Made by a program: the position numbers and the translations under genes
Notes under the pieces: generated by a model
Seen by the model: only the letters and a program-made list of their open reading frames with translations
What the model was told of the DNA's origin: nothing
The model's database searches: none
Shown: piece after piece, positions 1 through 7,192 of the stretch
Layout: each line of letters begins with the position of its first letter
How positions within the stretch are numbered: position 1 is the stretch's first letter
NCBI GenBank assembly: GCA_964587175.1
Contig: CAZPKK010000036.1
Span: 1 to 12,134, forward strand
Length of the DNA: 12,134 nucleotides
Direction of reading: 5' to 3'
Source: CALXVA01 sp964587175
GTDB lineage: Bacteria; Bacillota; Clostridia; TANB77; CAG-508

Positions 1-651
1 TTTTTGAATCATAGTAGTATGTTCATCTCCTCAACAGTATGAGACTGAAGAAGAAAGCAAGTTTACTGCTTTTACTTTTCCAGTATTCATTAAATGTGGT
101 CCAGCACATAAATCTGTGAATTCACCTTGTTTGTAAAAAGAAGTTTCTTCGCCTTCTGGTAATTCCTCTATTAACTCTACTTTGTAATCTTCACCTAATT
201 CTTGCATGAATTTAATAGCTTCATCTTTTGGAAGTGAATATCTTTCAATTGGTAAATCTTCTTTTATTATTTTTTTCATCTCAGCTTCTATTTTTTCAAA
301 ATCATCTGATGATATATTTTCTTTTATATCAAAATCATAATAAAAACCATTACTAATTGAAGGGCCTATTGTTAATTTTACATCTTTTCCATAAATTCTT
401 TTTATAGCTTGTGCCATAATGTGAGATGTAGTATGCCAATATGCTTTTTTACCTTCTTCACTATTATCAAAAGTTAGAATTTCTACTTCTGCATCTTCTT
501 CTATATTATATCTTAAATCTTTTACTTCTCCATTTACCATTCCTGCAGTTGCATTCCTTGCTAATCCTTCACTTATCTCTTTTGCTAAGTCTAATACGCT
601 TATTCCTTTTTGTACCTCTTTTACAGAGCCATCTTTTAATGTAATTTTCAT
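1..651 (-). CDS. thrS: Threonyl-tRNA synthetase, N-terminal part (runs off window; in-frame TGA)
   Basis: This enzyme charges tRNA-Thr in the cytoplasm. Residues 1-61 are a TGS domain. The editing domain follows, with the HTTSH motif giving H73 and H77, and DLCAGPH giving C182 and H186. These are the four zinc/editing-site residues, at the same numbers as in E. coli ThrRS. IGPSISNGFYYDFD is also typical. I start at the ATG at 651 because AAAGG lies nine bases upstream; the ATG at 660 abuts the ribosome binding site. The 3' end lies outside the window. Oddity: codon 207 (positions 31-33) is TGA. After it the same frame reads GDEHTTMIQK, matching the family's YWRGDxxNKMLQ stretch, so coding continuity is clear. 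The Trp-Arg pair of that motif is Cys-TGA here. An upstream threonine T-box supports the identity. I am sure of the family, but not whether the gene is intact. Confidence 0.93.
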
Positions 652-724
652 AAAAATCATCCTTTCTTATTTTATGTACAAGAAATCATTATACTTAAGT
701 TAAATTAATTATACAACATATACA

Positions 725-770
725 AAATAGCACCCCTCCAGCAATCACACTTGCCAGAGGGGTGCTATTT
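725..770 (-). terminator. T-box intrinsic terminator
   Basis: A perfect 13-bp stem (AAATAGCACCCCT, 725-737, with AGGGGTGCTATTT, 758-770) encloses a smaller GCAA/TTGC stem. On the minus strand it follows the T-box core and ends in a short T-rich stretch. It is the alternative to the antiterminator formed when uncharged tRNA-Thr binds. Confidence 0.92.
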
Positions 771-955
771 ATTATAACACGGTTCCACCCTTTGTTTTAC
801 TTAATTTACTTTTAACGCAAGCTTACGTCTAGTTTTGCTAGAAACAATGAGGTAGTTTTTCAAATACGTTTATTTAGAACAGCTTTCAGCCTATGACCAT
901 TCCTCTCTTTAAACAACCTTTATTTTACTTTGTCTCATTTATGTTTTTCAATATG
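725..955 (-). promoter_or_regulatory. T-box riboswitch leader of thrS (Thr specifier)
   Basis: This untranslated leader senses uncharged tRNA and controls readthrough into thrS. Reading the minus strand, ATGAG near 920 can pair with CTCAT near 850 to close stem I. An AGAGAGGAATGG-type distal segment lies inside. ACT ACC (851-856), both Thr codons, sits just before the 3' strand of that stem, where the specifier belongs. The conserved T-box core AGGGTGGAACCGTG occupies about 778-792, immediately before the terminator hairpin. I did not fold the whole leader, so the stem I limits are approximate and I cannot say which of the two Thr codons is the specifier. Confidence 0.9.
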
Positions 956-960
956 TTTAG

Positions 961-990
961 ATTATACAACAATTTTTTATATTATGTCAA
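961..990 (-). promoter_or_regulatory. Sigma-A-type promoter of the thrS leader
   Basis: On the minus strand, a perfect TTGACA (985-990) and a perfect TATAAT (961-966) are separated by 18 bases and sit just upstream of the T-box leader. The promoter lies downstream of the DUF4190-like gene, so thrS is transcribed independently of it. Confidence 0.88.
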
Positions 991-998
991 TACCAAAT

Positions 999-1325
999 TT
1001 AGATTAAGTAAGAAATGGATATAATATAAAGTCCCATAATAACAACTTCTACAACACCAATTACTAGCCCTGTTATAGCCATCCATCTTGATGTGTGTTT
1101 CTCTGATTTAAATGTTGCTAATCCTACTATACCTAATATTGTTGCAATTATTCCACAAATTATTCCATATACAAAAATACCTACTATTGAGAATACAAAA
1201 CTTAGTAATCCACAAACATTTACACTTTTTTGTGATTTATCTTCTGTTTGATTAGTTTCTTCCTTCAAATTTGTGGTTTCTACATTTTCATTTGTTTTTA
1301 ATTCTTCATTATTGTTTTCATCCAT
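999..1325 (-). CDS. DUF4190-like small membrane protein
   Basis: This is a 108-residue protein of unknown function. Residues 1-34 are a charged, Asn/Glu/Lys-rich, probably cytoplasmic tail. Two hydrophobic segments follow (about 37-68 and 82-106), rich in Gly, Ile and Val, joined by a short basic loop (FKSEKHTSRW). The pattern GLLSFVFSIVGIF...GIIATILGIVGLATFK...ITGLVIGVVEVV is typical of DUF4190 proteins, which repeat a Gly-rich transmembrane hairpin. The ATG at 1325 has a strong GGGAGG eight bases upstream, and the stop is TAA. The thrS promoter begins only eight bases beyond the stop. I infer a membrane location; no role is evident from context. Confidence 0.75.
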   Translation of the reverse strand: MDENNNEELKTNENVETTNLKEETNQTEDKSQKSVNVCGLLSFVFSIVGIFVYGIICGIIATILGIVGLATFKSEKHTSRWMAITGLVIGVVEVVIMGLYIISISYLI

Positions 1326-1362
1326 AGATAAATCCTCCCTTTATTATTATATTTATGTTATA

Positions 1363-1381
1363 TTGAAATTTTTGATTTCAA
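1363..1381 (-). terminator. Small inverted repeat after pgi (weak terminator or regulatory hairpin)
   Basis: TTGAAAT and ATTTCAA form a 7-bp perfect stem with a 5-base loop, nine bases past the pgi stop and upstream of the DUF4190-like gene. No strong T-run follows, so termination would be weak. It could equally be a chance AT-rich palindrome. Confidence 0.3.
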
Positions 1382-1389
1382 TTATAAAC

Positions 1390-2706
1390 TTATTTAGCTT
1401 TATATCCAGGTTTTCCTAATAATTTAAACATATTGTTTTTATATTTTTCAACACCTGGTTGGTTAAATGGATTTATTCCAAGTATCGAACCAGACATAGC
1501 ACATGCAAGTTCAAAAAAGTATATAAGTTGCCCTATATTATTTGCATCTAATCTTTCTATATTAATCAGTATATTAGGAACATCTCCTTCTGTATGTGCT
1601 GCAATAGTTCCTTCCATTGCCTTTTTGTTTATAAAATCTAATGTTTTCCCTTCTAGGTAATTAAGTTTATCTAAATCATCTTCTTCTAATTTCATTTTTA
1701 TATTGTTACTTGATTTTTCAATATTTATTATTGTTTCAAATAAATTTCTTCTTCCTTCTTGTATATATTGACCTAAGGAATGTAAATCTGTTGTAAATTC
1801 TGCTCCTGATGGATATATCCCTTTTTGTTCTTTGCCCTCGCTTTCTCCAAATAATTGTTTCCACCATTCTATAAAATAATGCATTTTCGGCTCATATGTG
1901 ACTAATATCTCAATATTTTTTTCGTTATTATATAATATATTTCTTATAACAGCATATTTATAACATTCATTATATTTTAGATTTTCATCATCATATCTAT
2001 CTTGAGCGATCCTTGCTCCTTTCATTAGCTCATCTATATCAATCCCAGCAACCGCTATTGGTAGCAATCCTACTGCTGTAAGTACAGAATATCTTCCGCC
2101 AATATTATCTGGAATTATAAATGTTGTATATAATTCTCTTGCTGCAAGTTCTTTTAAGGCTCCTTTATTCATGTCGGTTGTCACATAAATTCTATTTCTC
2201 GCTTCTTTTAATCCATATTTTGTCTCTAAAATTTCTCTAAAAATTCTAAAAGCAATAGCAGGTTCTGTTGTAGTTCCGGATTTAGAAATAACATTTATCG
2301 AAAAATCTTTATCTCCTATATATTCTATCAAGTCATTAATATAATTTGTACTTAGATTATTTCCTGCATATAATATCTGAGGTGTTTTTCGTAAAGTTTT
2401 ATCTTGCATATTGTAAAAAGTATTAGTAAGTGATTCAATAATCGCTCTTGCGCCTAAATAAGAACCACCTATTCCTATTACTAATAAAATATCTGAATCA
2501 GATTGTATTTTTTTTGCAGCCTTTTTTATGTTTTCAAATTCTATTCTATTATAGTTAGTTGGTAAATCAATCCAACCACAGAATTCATTTTCATCTTTAG
2601 CTTTTTTATGTAACCTTTCATGTATTTCAGAAACTTGTTCTGCATATTTTATTATGCTTTTTTCAAATGCTTGTGTATTACTTAATTCTAATTTTATGTT
2701 TCCCAT
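1390..2706 (-). CDS. pgi: Glucose-6-phosphate isomerase
   Basis: This cytoplasmic enzyme interconverts glucose-6-phosphate and fructose-6-phosphate in glycolysis and gluconeogenesis. The protein is 438 residues, within the short bacterial class (about 430-450). Visible motifs are the sugar-phosphate site VIGIGGSYLGARA (77-88) and SKSGTTTEPA (141-150), PGI signature 1 DNIGGRYSVLTAVG (200-213), the catalytic Glu region FGESEGK (286-292), LHSLGQ (308-313), and signature 2 ending FNQPGVEKYK (414-423), which includes the conserved Lys. The start is the ATG at 2706, seven bases after AAAGGAGG. An earlier in-frame ATG at 2727 lies upstream of that site and would be wrong. The stop is TAA. The gene appears intact and is probably monocistronic or cotranscribed with the DUF4190-like gene 64 bases downstream. 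Confidence 0.97.
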   Translation of the reverse strand: MGNIKLELSNTQAFEKSIIKYAEQVSEIHERLHKKAKDENEFCGWIDLPTNYNRIEFENIKKAAKKIQSDSDILLVIGIGGSYLGARAIIESLTNTFYNMQDKTLRKTPQILYAGNNLSTNYINDLIEYIGDKDFSINVISKSGTTTEPAIAFRIFREILETKYGLKEARNRIYVTTDMNKGALKELAARELYTTFIIPDNIGGRYSVLTAVGLLPIAVAGIDIDELMKGARIAQDRYDDENLKYNECYKYAVIRNILYNNEKNIEILVTYEPKMHYFIEWWKQLFGESEGKEQKGIYPSGAEFTTDLHSLGQYIQEGRRNLFETIINIEKSSNNIKMKLEEDDLDKLNYLEGKTLDFINKKAMEGTIAAHTEGDVPNILINIERLDANNIGQLIYFFELACAMSGSILGINPFNQPGVEKYKNNMFKLLGKPGYKAK

Positions 2707-2797
2707 GCTTTTTCCTCCTTTGTACATTATATTAAAACCTTTTATATATAATATTATACAATTGATTTTAAAGCAAGAGTTTTTTAAAAAAGTTTTT

Positions 2798-2860
2798 AGA
2801 AAGGGAACAAAAGGACGGTTCTATCGTTCCCTTTGCTCCCAATAAAACCGTCCCCTTTCT
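2798..2860. repeat. GC-rich nested inverted repeat between pgi and the ABC operon
   Basis: Outer arms AGAAAGGG (2798-2805) and CCCTTTCT (2853-2860) and inner arms AAGGACGGTT (2811-2820) and AACCGTCC (2846-2853) make a long imperfect hairpin. A competing stem, GGGAAC (2803-2808) with GTTCCC (2826-2831), overlaps it, and the loop holds a GTTCCCTTTGCTCCC tract. It starts almost directly after the ABC gene stop (2865) and could terminate the minus-strand ABC transcript. Its GC content, unlike its flanks, also resembles a dispersed extragenic repeat. Copies elsewhere in the genome cannot be checked here. Confidence 0.6.
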
Positions 2861-2864
2861 TCGA

Positions 2865-4736
2865 CTAGTCTATCTCTATTGCTCCGGTATATAATCCATA
2901 ATACATACCTTTTTCAGCTATTAATTCTTTATGATTTCCTCTTTCAATTATTCTACCTTGATCTAGTACCATAATTAAATCAGAATTTCTAATTGTAGAC
3001 AACCTATGTGCTATTACAAAAACTGTTCTTCCCTTCATTAGTTTATCCATACCATCTTGAACTATCTTTTCTGTACGAGTATCAATACTTGATGTTGCTT
3101 CATCTAATATCAGTACTGGTGCATTGTCTAATGCTGCTCTAGCAATAGATAAAAGTTGTCTTTGTCCTTGTGATAAACCTTCTCCATTTCCAGTTATTTC
3201 TGTATCATAGCCATGTGGTAAATGTTTTATAAATGTATCTGCATTTGCAAGCTTTGCAGCTGCCTCTACTTCTTCATCAGAAGCTTCTGGTCTTGAATAT
3301 CTAATATTATCTCTAATTGTTCCTGTAAATAGATTTGTATCTTGAAGTACCATTCCGAGTGATCTTCTTAAATCTGCTTTTTTAATTTTCTGTATATTTA
3401 TTCCATCATATCTAATCTTACCACTCTGTATGTCATAGAAACGATTTATTAGATTTGTAATTGTAGTTTTTCCAGCTCCTGTTGGTCCTACAAAAGATAC
3501 TTTTTGACCTTCTTTAGCTTCTAGGGTTATATTGTGCAATATAATTTTTTTATCTGTATAGCCAAATACAACATCATTAAATGTAACCCTTCCTCTTAAT
3601 CTTGCATAAGTAATCCTTCCATCTTTATGTGGATGTTTCCATGCCCATATTCCTGTTCTTTCATCTGTTTCTACTATTTTACCATCTTCAATTTTTGCAT
3701 TTACTAATGTTACATATCCATCATCTTCTTCAGGTTTTTCATCAATTAATGCAAAAATTCTTTCAGCTCCTGCAATAGCCATAACCATAAAGTTCATTTG
3801 TTGTGCAACTTGGCTTAATGGATTTGTAAATGCTTTTACATATTGTAAGAATGCTGCTATATTACCTATTGATAATATACCATTTACAGAAAGGATACCT
3901 CCAATAACTGCAACTAGAACATAGCCTAAATTACCAATATTTGCTATACATGGCATCAATATATTTGCATATGTATTTGCTCTAATTCCACTATCACATA
4001 GATTTTCATTTAACTCATCAAAATTTTTTATATTTTCTTCTTCATGACAGAAAACTTTTACTACCTTTTGCCCTTCTATCATTTCTTCTATATATCCATT
4101 TACTTTGCTTAAGTCTTCTTGTTGTTTTACGAAAAATCTTGAGCTATTTCCTCCCAAATATCTGGATACAAATGTCATTATTATAACCATTGCTATAACA
4201 ACCAATGTTAAGTAAATATCTGTTGTAAGCATTGAAATTAAAACTGTTATCATTGTCACAATTGCTGAAAACACTTGTGGAATACTTTGACTTAGACATT
4301 GTCTTAATGCATCTACGTCATTTGTATATGTACTCATTATTTCTCCATGTTGATGACTATCAAAATAGCCTATTGGTAATGATTGCATATGTTCAAACAT
4401 TTCTGTACGTATTCTATTTAATATTCCTTGTGAAATATTAATCATTAATCTATTATATATATATGTTGCCAAAACACCCATTAAGTATATTATTCCCATT
4501 GAAAAGATTGCTTGTAACAATGATGAGAAGTCTGGATTTTCGTTTCCGATTAGTGGCACTATATAATCATCTATTAGGCTTTCTATAAATTGAATACCAA
4601 GCACATTGGCAAGTGCACTAATAATTATCGCAACACAAACTATGAAAAATTGTAATTTATATGTTGTAAATACATACTTCAAAAGTCTAAATACTGTTTT
4701 TGATTTCTTAGTTCTCTTTTCCATCTTCTTCATCAT
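2865..4736 (-). CDS. ABC exporter half-transporter, catalytically competent subunit
   Basis: This 623-residue protein has an N-terminal six-helix transmembrane domain (about 25-330) and a C-terminal ATPase domain (about 385-615). Walker A is GPTGAGKTT (417-425), the Q-loop Gln is 465, Walker B is LILDE with catalytic Glu (542-546), and the H-loop His is 577. The signature motif is LSQGQ (521-525) instead of LSGGQ. A roughly 45-residue insert between the domains (YVTLVNAK...TGIWAWKHPHKDG, about 341-373) is common in one subunit of Firmicutes heterodimeric exporters. The gene overlaps the upstream half-transporter by 29 bases, so translation is probably coupled. ATGs at 4736, 4733 and 4724 all compete for one GGAG, so the start is uncertain by up to four residues. 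The stop is TAG. A multidrug or lipid/peptide export role is inferred; no substrate is visible. Confidence 0.93.
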   Translation of the reverse strand: MMKKMEKRTKKSKTVFRLLKYVFTTYKLQFFIVCVAIIISALANVLGIQFIESLIDDYIVPLIGNENPDFSSLLQAIFSMGIIYLMGVLATYIYNRLMINISQGILNRIRTEMFEHMQSLPIGYFDSHQHGEIMSTYTNDVDALRQCLSQSIPQVFSAIVTMITVLISMLTTDIYLTLVVIAMVIIMTFVSRYLGGNSSRFFVKQQEDLSKVNGYIEEMIEGQKVVKVFCHEEENIKNFDELNENLCDSGIRANTYANILMPCIANIGNLGYVLVAVIGGILSVNGILSIGNIAAFLQYVKAFTNPLSQVAQQMNFMVMAIAGAERIFALIDEKPEEDDGYVTLVNAKIEDGKIVETDERTGIWAWKHPHKDGRITYARLRGRVTFNDVVFGYTDKKIILHNITLEAKEGQKVSFVGPTGAGKTTITNLINRFYDIQSGKIRYDGINIQKIKKADLRRSLGMVLQDTNLFTGTIRDNIRYSRPEASDEEVEAAAKLANADTFIKHLPHGYDTEITGNGEGLSQGQRQLLSIARAALDNAPVLILDEATSSIDTRTEKIVQDGMDKLMKGRTVFVIAHRLSTIRNSDLIMVLDQGRIIERGNHKELIAEKGMYYGLYTGAIEID

Positions 4737-6459
4737 CTCCTTTCACTTGAGATTCATATACTTCTCTATATATTTGATTTGTTTTTAACAATTCTTCTGA
4801 TGTTCCAATTCCATTAATTCTTCCTTCATTTAATACTATAATTTTATCAGCATCTTCTACTGAGCTAATTCTTTGTGCAATAATTATTTTTGTTGTATTA
4901 GGAATTTCTTCTCTAAATGCTTTTCTAATTAAAGCATCTGTTTTTGTATCAACAGCACTTGTAGAATCATCTAATATTAATATTTTTGGTTTCTTTAGTA
5001 ATGCTCTTGCAATACAAATTCTTTGTTTTTGTCCGCCTGATACATTAGTACCACCTTGATCTAATACTGTTTCGTATTTTGCTGGAAATTGTTTTATAAA
5101 ATCATCTGCTTGTGCAAGTTTGCAAACTCTTTCTAACTCTTCATCATCAGCTTCTTTGTTACCCCATCTTAGGTTTTCACTAATCGTACCTGAGAATAAT
5201 ACATTTTTTTGTAAAACCATTGAAACACTGTCTCTTAGAGTTTCTAAGTCATAATCTCTAACATCTACACCACCTACTTTAATTCTTCCTTTTGTTACCT
5301 CATATAATCTTGGAATTAATTGTACTAGTGTAGACTTAGAACTTCCTGTTCCACCTATAATTCCTACTGTTTCTCCAGCTTTGATTTCTAAATTAATATT
5401 TCTCAGAGCAAACTTAGTTTTATCTTCTTCATCACTATAACAAAAACTTACATTATCAAATATTATCGAACCATCTTTTACTTCTTTTACAGTTCTTTCT
5501 TTGTTTTTAATTGCAGGTTCTTCATCTAAAACTTCTACAATTCTTTCTGCCGACGATTGTGCAATTATTACCATTACAAACACCATTGAAAGAATCATCA
5601 AACTCATAAGTATTTGATATGCATATGTAATCAAGCTTGATAATTGTCCTGTTTGCATTGAGCCACCAACAATTAATTGTGTTCCAAACCATGAAATTAA
5701 TAATATACAAGAATAAACTGTAAATTGCATTACTGGTGAGTTGAAAGCTACTATCTTTTCTGCTTTTCTAAATAAAGTATATACCTCACCATTTACTTCT
5801 CTAAATTTTTCTTTTTCTAAATCTTCTTTTGCATATGCTTTTACAACTCTTATTCCTGATAAATCTTCTTGTACAACCCTATTTAATTTATCATACTTTT
5901 TAAATACTCTTTCAAAATGTGGATGTGCTTTTCTTGCAATAAAGAAAAGAAGAAAACTTAATATAGGTATTGCTACTAAAAATATACAAGCAAGTCTTGC
6001 ACTTATTGTAAATGCCATAATCAAAGCAAATATTAGCATTACTGGTGCTCTTACTAATATTCTTATTATCATTTGATAAGCATTTTGTACATTTGTCACA
6101 TCTGTTGTAAGTCTTGTAATTAAACTTGAAGTTGAAAATTTATCAATATTTTCAAATGCATATGTTTGTATTTTATCAAACATAGCTTTTCTTAAATTTT
6201 TTGCATATCCTGCTGATGCTTTTGCTGCAAATCTACCAGATAACATACCAAAAGCAAGAGATAGTATTGCAGATATTATTAACATCATTCCTATTTCTAG
6301 GATGTATTTTACATCACTATTTTCTATTCCAACATCTATTATTTTTGCCATTAAGTATGGGATTATAACTTCCATAATAACTTCAAAAACAACAAATATA
6401 GGTGTTAAGATAGAATCTTTTTTACAGTCTTTAATATATTTTGCCAGTTTTTTTATCAT
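4708..6459 (-). CDS. ABC exporter half-transporter, degenerate-site subunit
   Basis: This 583-residue membrane protein has a transmembrane domain (about 17-300) and an ATPase domain (about 330-570). Walker A is GGTGSSKST (369-377), and the signature is an intact VSGGQ (473-477). Walker B ends in Asp-Asp (ILILDD, 493-498), so the catalytic Glu is replaced by Asp. The H-loop reads AQR, with Gln529 in place of His. These are hallmarks of the non-hydrolysing site of heterodimeric exporters such as BmrCD, LmrCD and TM287/288. Its intact signature would complement the partner's intact Walker motifs, and the partner's LSQGQ would complete the degenerate site. The ATG at 6459 has AAGGAG with a seven-base spacer; the stop is TAA. 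It follows the MarR gene by 110 bases and is presumably under its control. Confidence 0.93.
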   Translation of the reverse strand: MIKKLAKYIKDCKKDSILTPIFVVFEVIMEVIIPYLMAKIIDVGIENSDVKYILEIGMMLIISAILSLAFGMLSGRFAAKASAGYAKNLRKAMFDKIQTYAFENIDKFSTSSLITRLTTDVTNVQNAYQMIIRILVRAPVMLIFALIMAFTISARLACIFLVAIPILSFLLFFIARKAHPHFERVFKKYDKLNRVVQEDLSGIRVVKAYAKEDLEKEKFREVNGEVYTLFRKAEKIVAFNSPVMQFTVYSCILLISWFGTQLIVGGSMQTGQLSSLITYAYQILMSLMILSMVFVMVIIAQSSAERIVEVLDEEPAIKNKERTVKEVKDGSIIFDNVSFCYSDEEDKTKFALRNINLEIKAGETVGIIGGTGSSKSTLVQLIPRLYEVTKGRIKVGGVDVRDYDLETLRDSVSMVLQKNVLFSGTISENLRWGNKEADDEELERVCKLAQADDFIKQFPAKYETVLDQGGTNVSGGQKQRICIARALLKKPKILILDDSTSAVDTKTDALIRKAFREEIPNTTKIIIAQRISSVEDADKIIVLNEGRINGIGTSEELLKTNQIYREVYESQVKGDDEEDGKEN

Positions 6460-6543
6460 TTAAATGCTCCTTATATAATATATTTACAATCAATTTTATG
6501 AGTTTAATTTACACTAAATAAATGATTGCATAAGAAAATTTAA

Positions 6544-6555
6544 TGTAAATTTACA
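6544..6555. promoter_or_regulatory. TGTAAATTTACA palindrome upstream of the ABC genes
   Basis: This is a perfect 12-bp palindrome between the MarR gene and the ABC genes. The half-site TGTAAAT recurs twice more on the minus strand in the same 110-base gap (GTGTAAATTAAAC and GATTGTAAATATA). It could be an internal operator, or simply AT-rich sequence. The spacer does not contain the palindrome found at the MarR promoter. Confidence 0.35.
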
Positions 6556-6569
6556 AATTGTATTTTGTT

Positions 6570-7016
6570 TTATTCCTCTAAATTTTTTGACATCTTTTCT
6601 AATATATGCATAAATTCTTTTAATTCTTCTTGAGTCAAGCCATTTTTTAAATTTTTTTCCACTTTTTTTACTTCCCTATCAACATGATTTTTTATATCCA
6701 TAGATTTTTGTGTTAAAGTGATTTCTTTTAATCTAGCATCTTCACTTATTGATTTTCTTTCTATTAATTCATTTTTCTCCATCAAACTTAAAATTTCTGC
6801 AACAGTTGCTCTTCTCATATTGAATCTGCTTTCAATGTCTTTTGCATAAACTTTTTCATTTTTTCCTTTATCAAATATGAATCCTATTAAATTGCACTGC
6901 ACTGCAGTAACATTGTACTTAGATACTGATTCATCTACTTTCCTTTTTATTTGTCTTGACAATATGTGTATATGCCTTCCTATATCATTTTTCTCTATTT
7001 TCACCACCTCCAACAA
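6570..7016 (-). CDS. MarR-family transcriptional regulator
   Basis: This is a winged-helix repressor of up to 148 residues. It shows the MarR layout: an N-terminal dimerisation helix (about 8-33), helices up to the recognition helix (FNMRRATVAEILSLMEKN, about 65-82), the wing with the conserved Asp-x-Arg (SEDARLKEITLT, D93 and R95), and a long C-terminal dimerisation helix with coiled-coil character. Such proteins usually repress an adjacent efflux gene and release DNA when a small ligand binds. The ABC pair directly downstream is the obvious target. The start is uncertain. TTG at 7016 opens the frame, but a good GGAGG (around 7005-7009) lies inside it, so translation may begin at a GTG or another non-ATG codon a few residues later. 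No nearby in-frame ATG exists. The stop is TAA. Confidence 0.9.
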   Translation of the reverse strand: MLEVVKIEKNDIGRHIHILSRQIKRKVDESVSKYNVTAVQCNLIGFIFDKGKNEKVYAKDIESRFNMRRATVAEILSLMEKNELIERKSISEDARLKEITLTQKSMDIKNHVDREVKKVEKNLKNGLTQEELKEFMHILEKMSKNLEE

Positions 7017-7018
7017 AT

Positions 7019-7034
7019 TGTTAGGGAGCTAACA
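7019..7034. promoter_or_regulatory. Candidate MarR operator
   Basis: TGTTAG-GGAG-CTAACA is a perfect 6-bp inverted repeat with a 4-base spacer. It starts eight bases past the predicted -10 box, so it covers the expected transcription start of the marR-ABC operon. Position, size and symmetry fit an autoregulatory MarR operator. Binding is inferred. Confidence 0.6.
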
Positions 7035-7041
7035 GTACAGT

Positions 7042-7070
7042 ATTTTAAAACTTATTTTTGCTTTTGTCAA
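7042..7070 (-). promoter_or_regulatory. Promoter of the marR-ABC operon
   Basis: On the minus strand, TTGACA (7065-7070) and TAAAAT (7042-7047) are separated by exactly 17 bases, upstream of the MarR gene and of the candidate operator. Confidence 0.8.
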
Positions 7071-7150
7071 GATATATAGGAAATTTTTTTTAATTTTCAA
7101 AACATACCTATTGCTGTCTTTGATATTTTAGAGTGATATTTAAAAAACAG

Positions 7151-7182
7151 AAAAAAGACCAAATCGGTCACCCAAAATGGTC
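7151..7182 (-). terminator. Weak intrinsic terminator after spoIIP
   Basis: Eleven bases past the spoIIP stop, GACCA and TGGTC (7178-7182 and 7157-7161) can pair, or alternatively GACC-GATTT-GGTC. On the minus strand a TTTTTT run follows. The stems are short, so termination may be partial. It separates spoIIP from the marR promoter. Confidence 0.55.
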
Positions 7183-7192
7183 CACTTTTTGC

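Noticed and set aside
31..33. Selenocysteine as the reading of the thrS TGA
   Set aside because: The family has Arg or Trp in this stretch, not Cys, at a non-redox site; no SECIS element could be assessed because the window ends 30 bases later.
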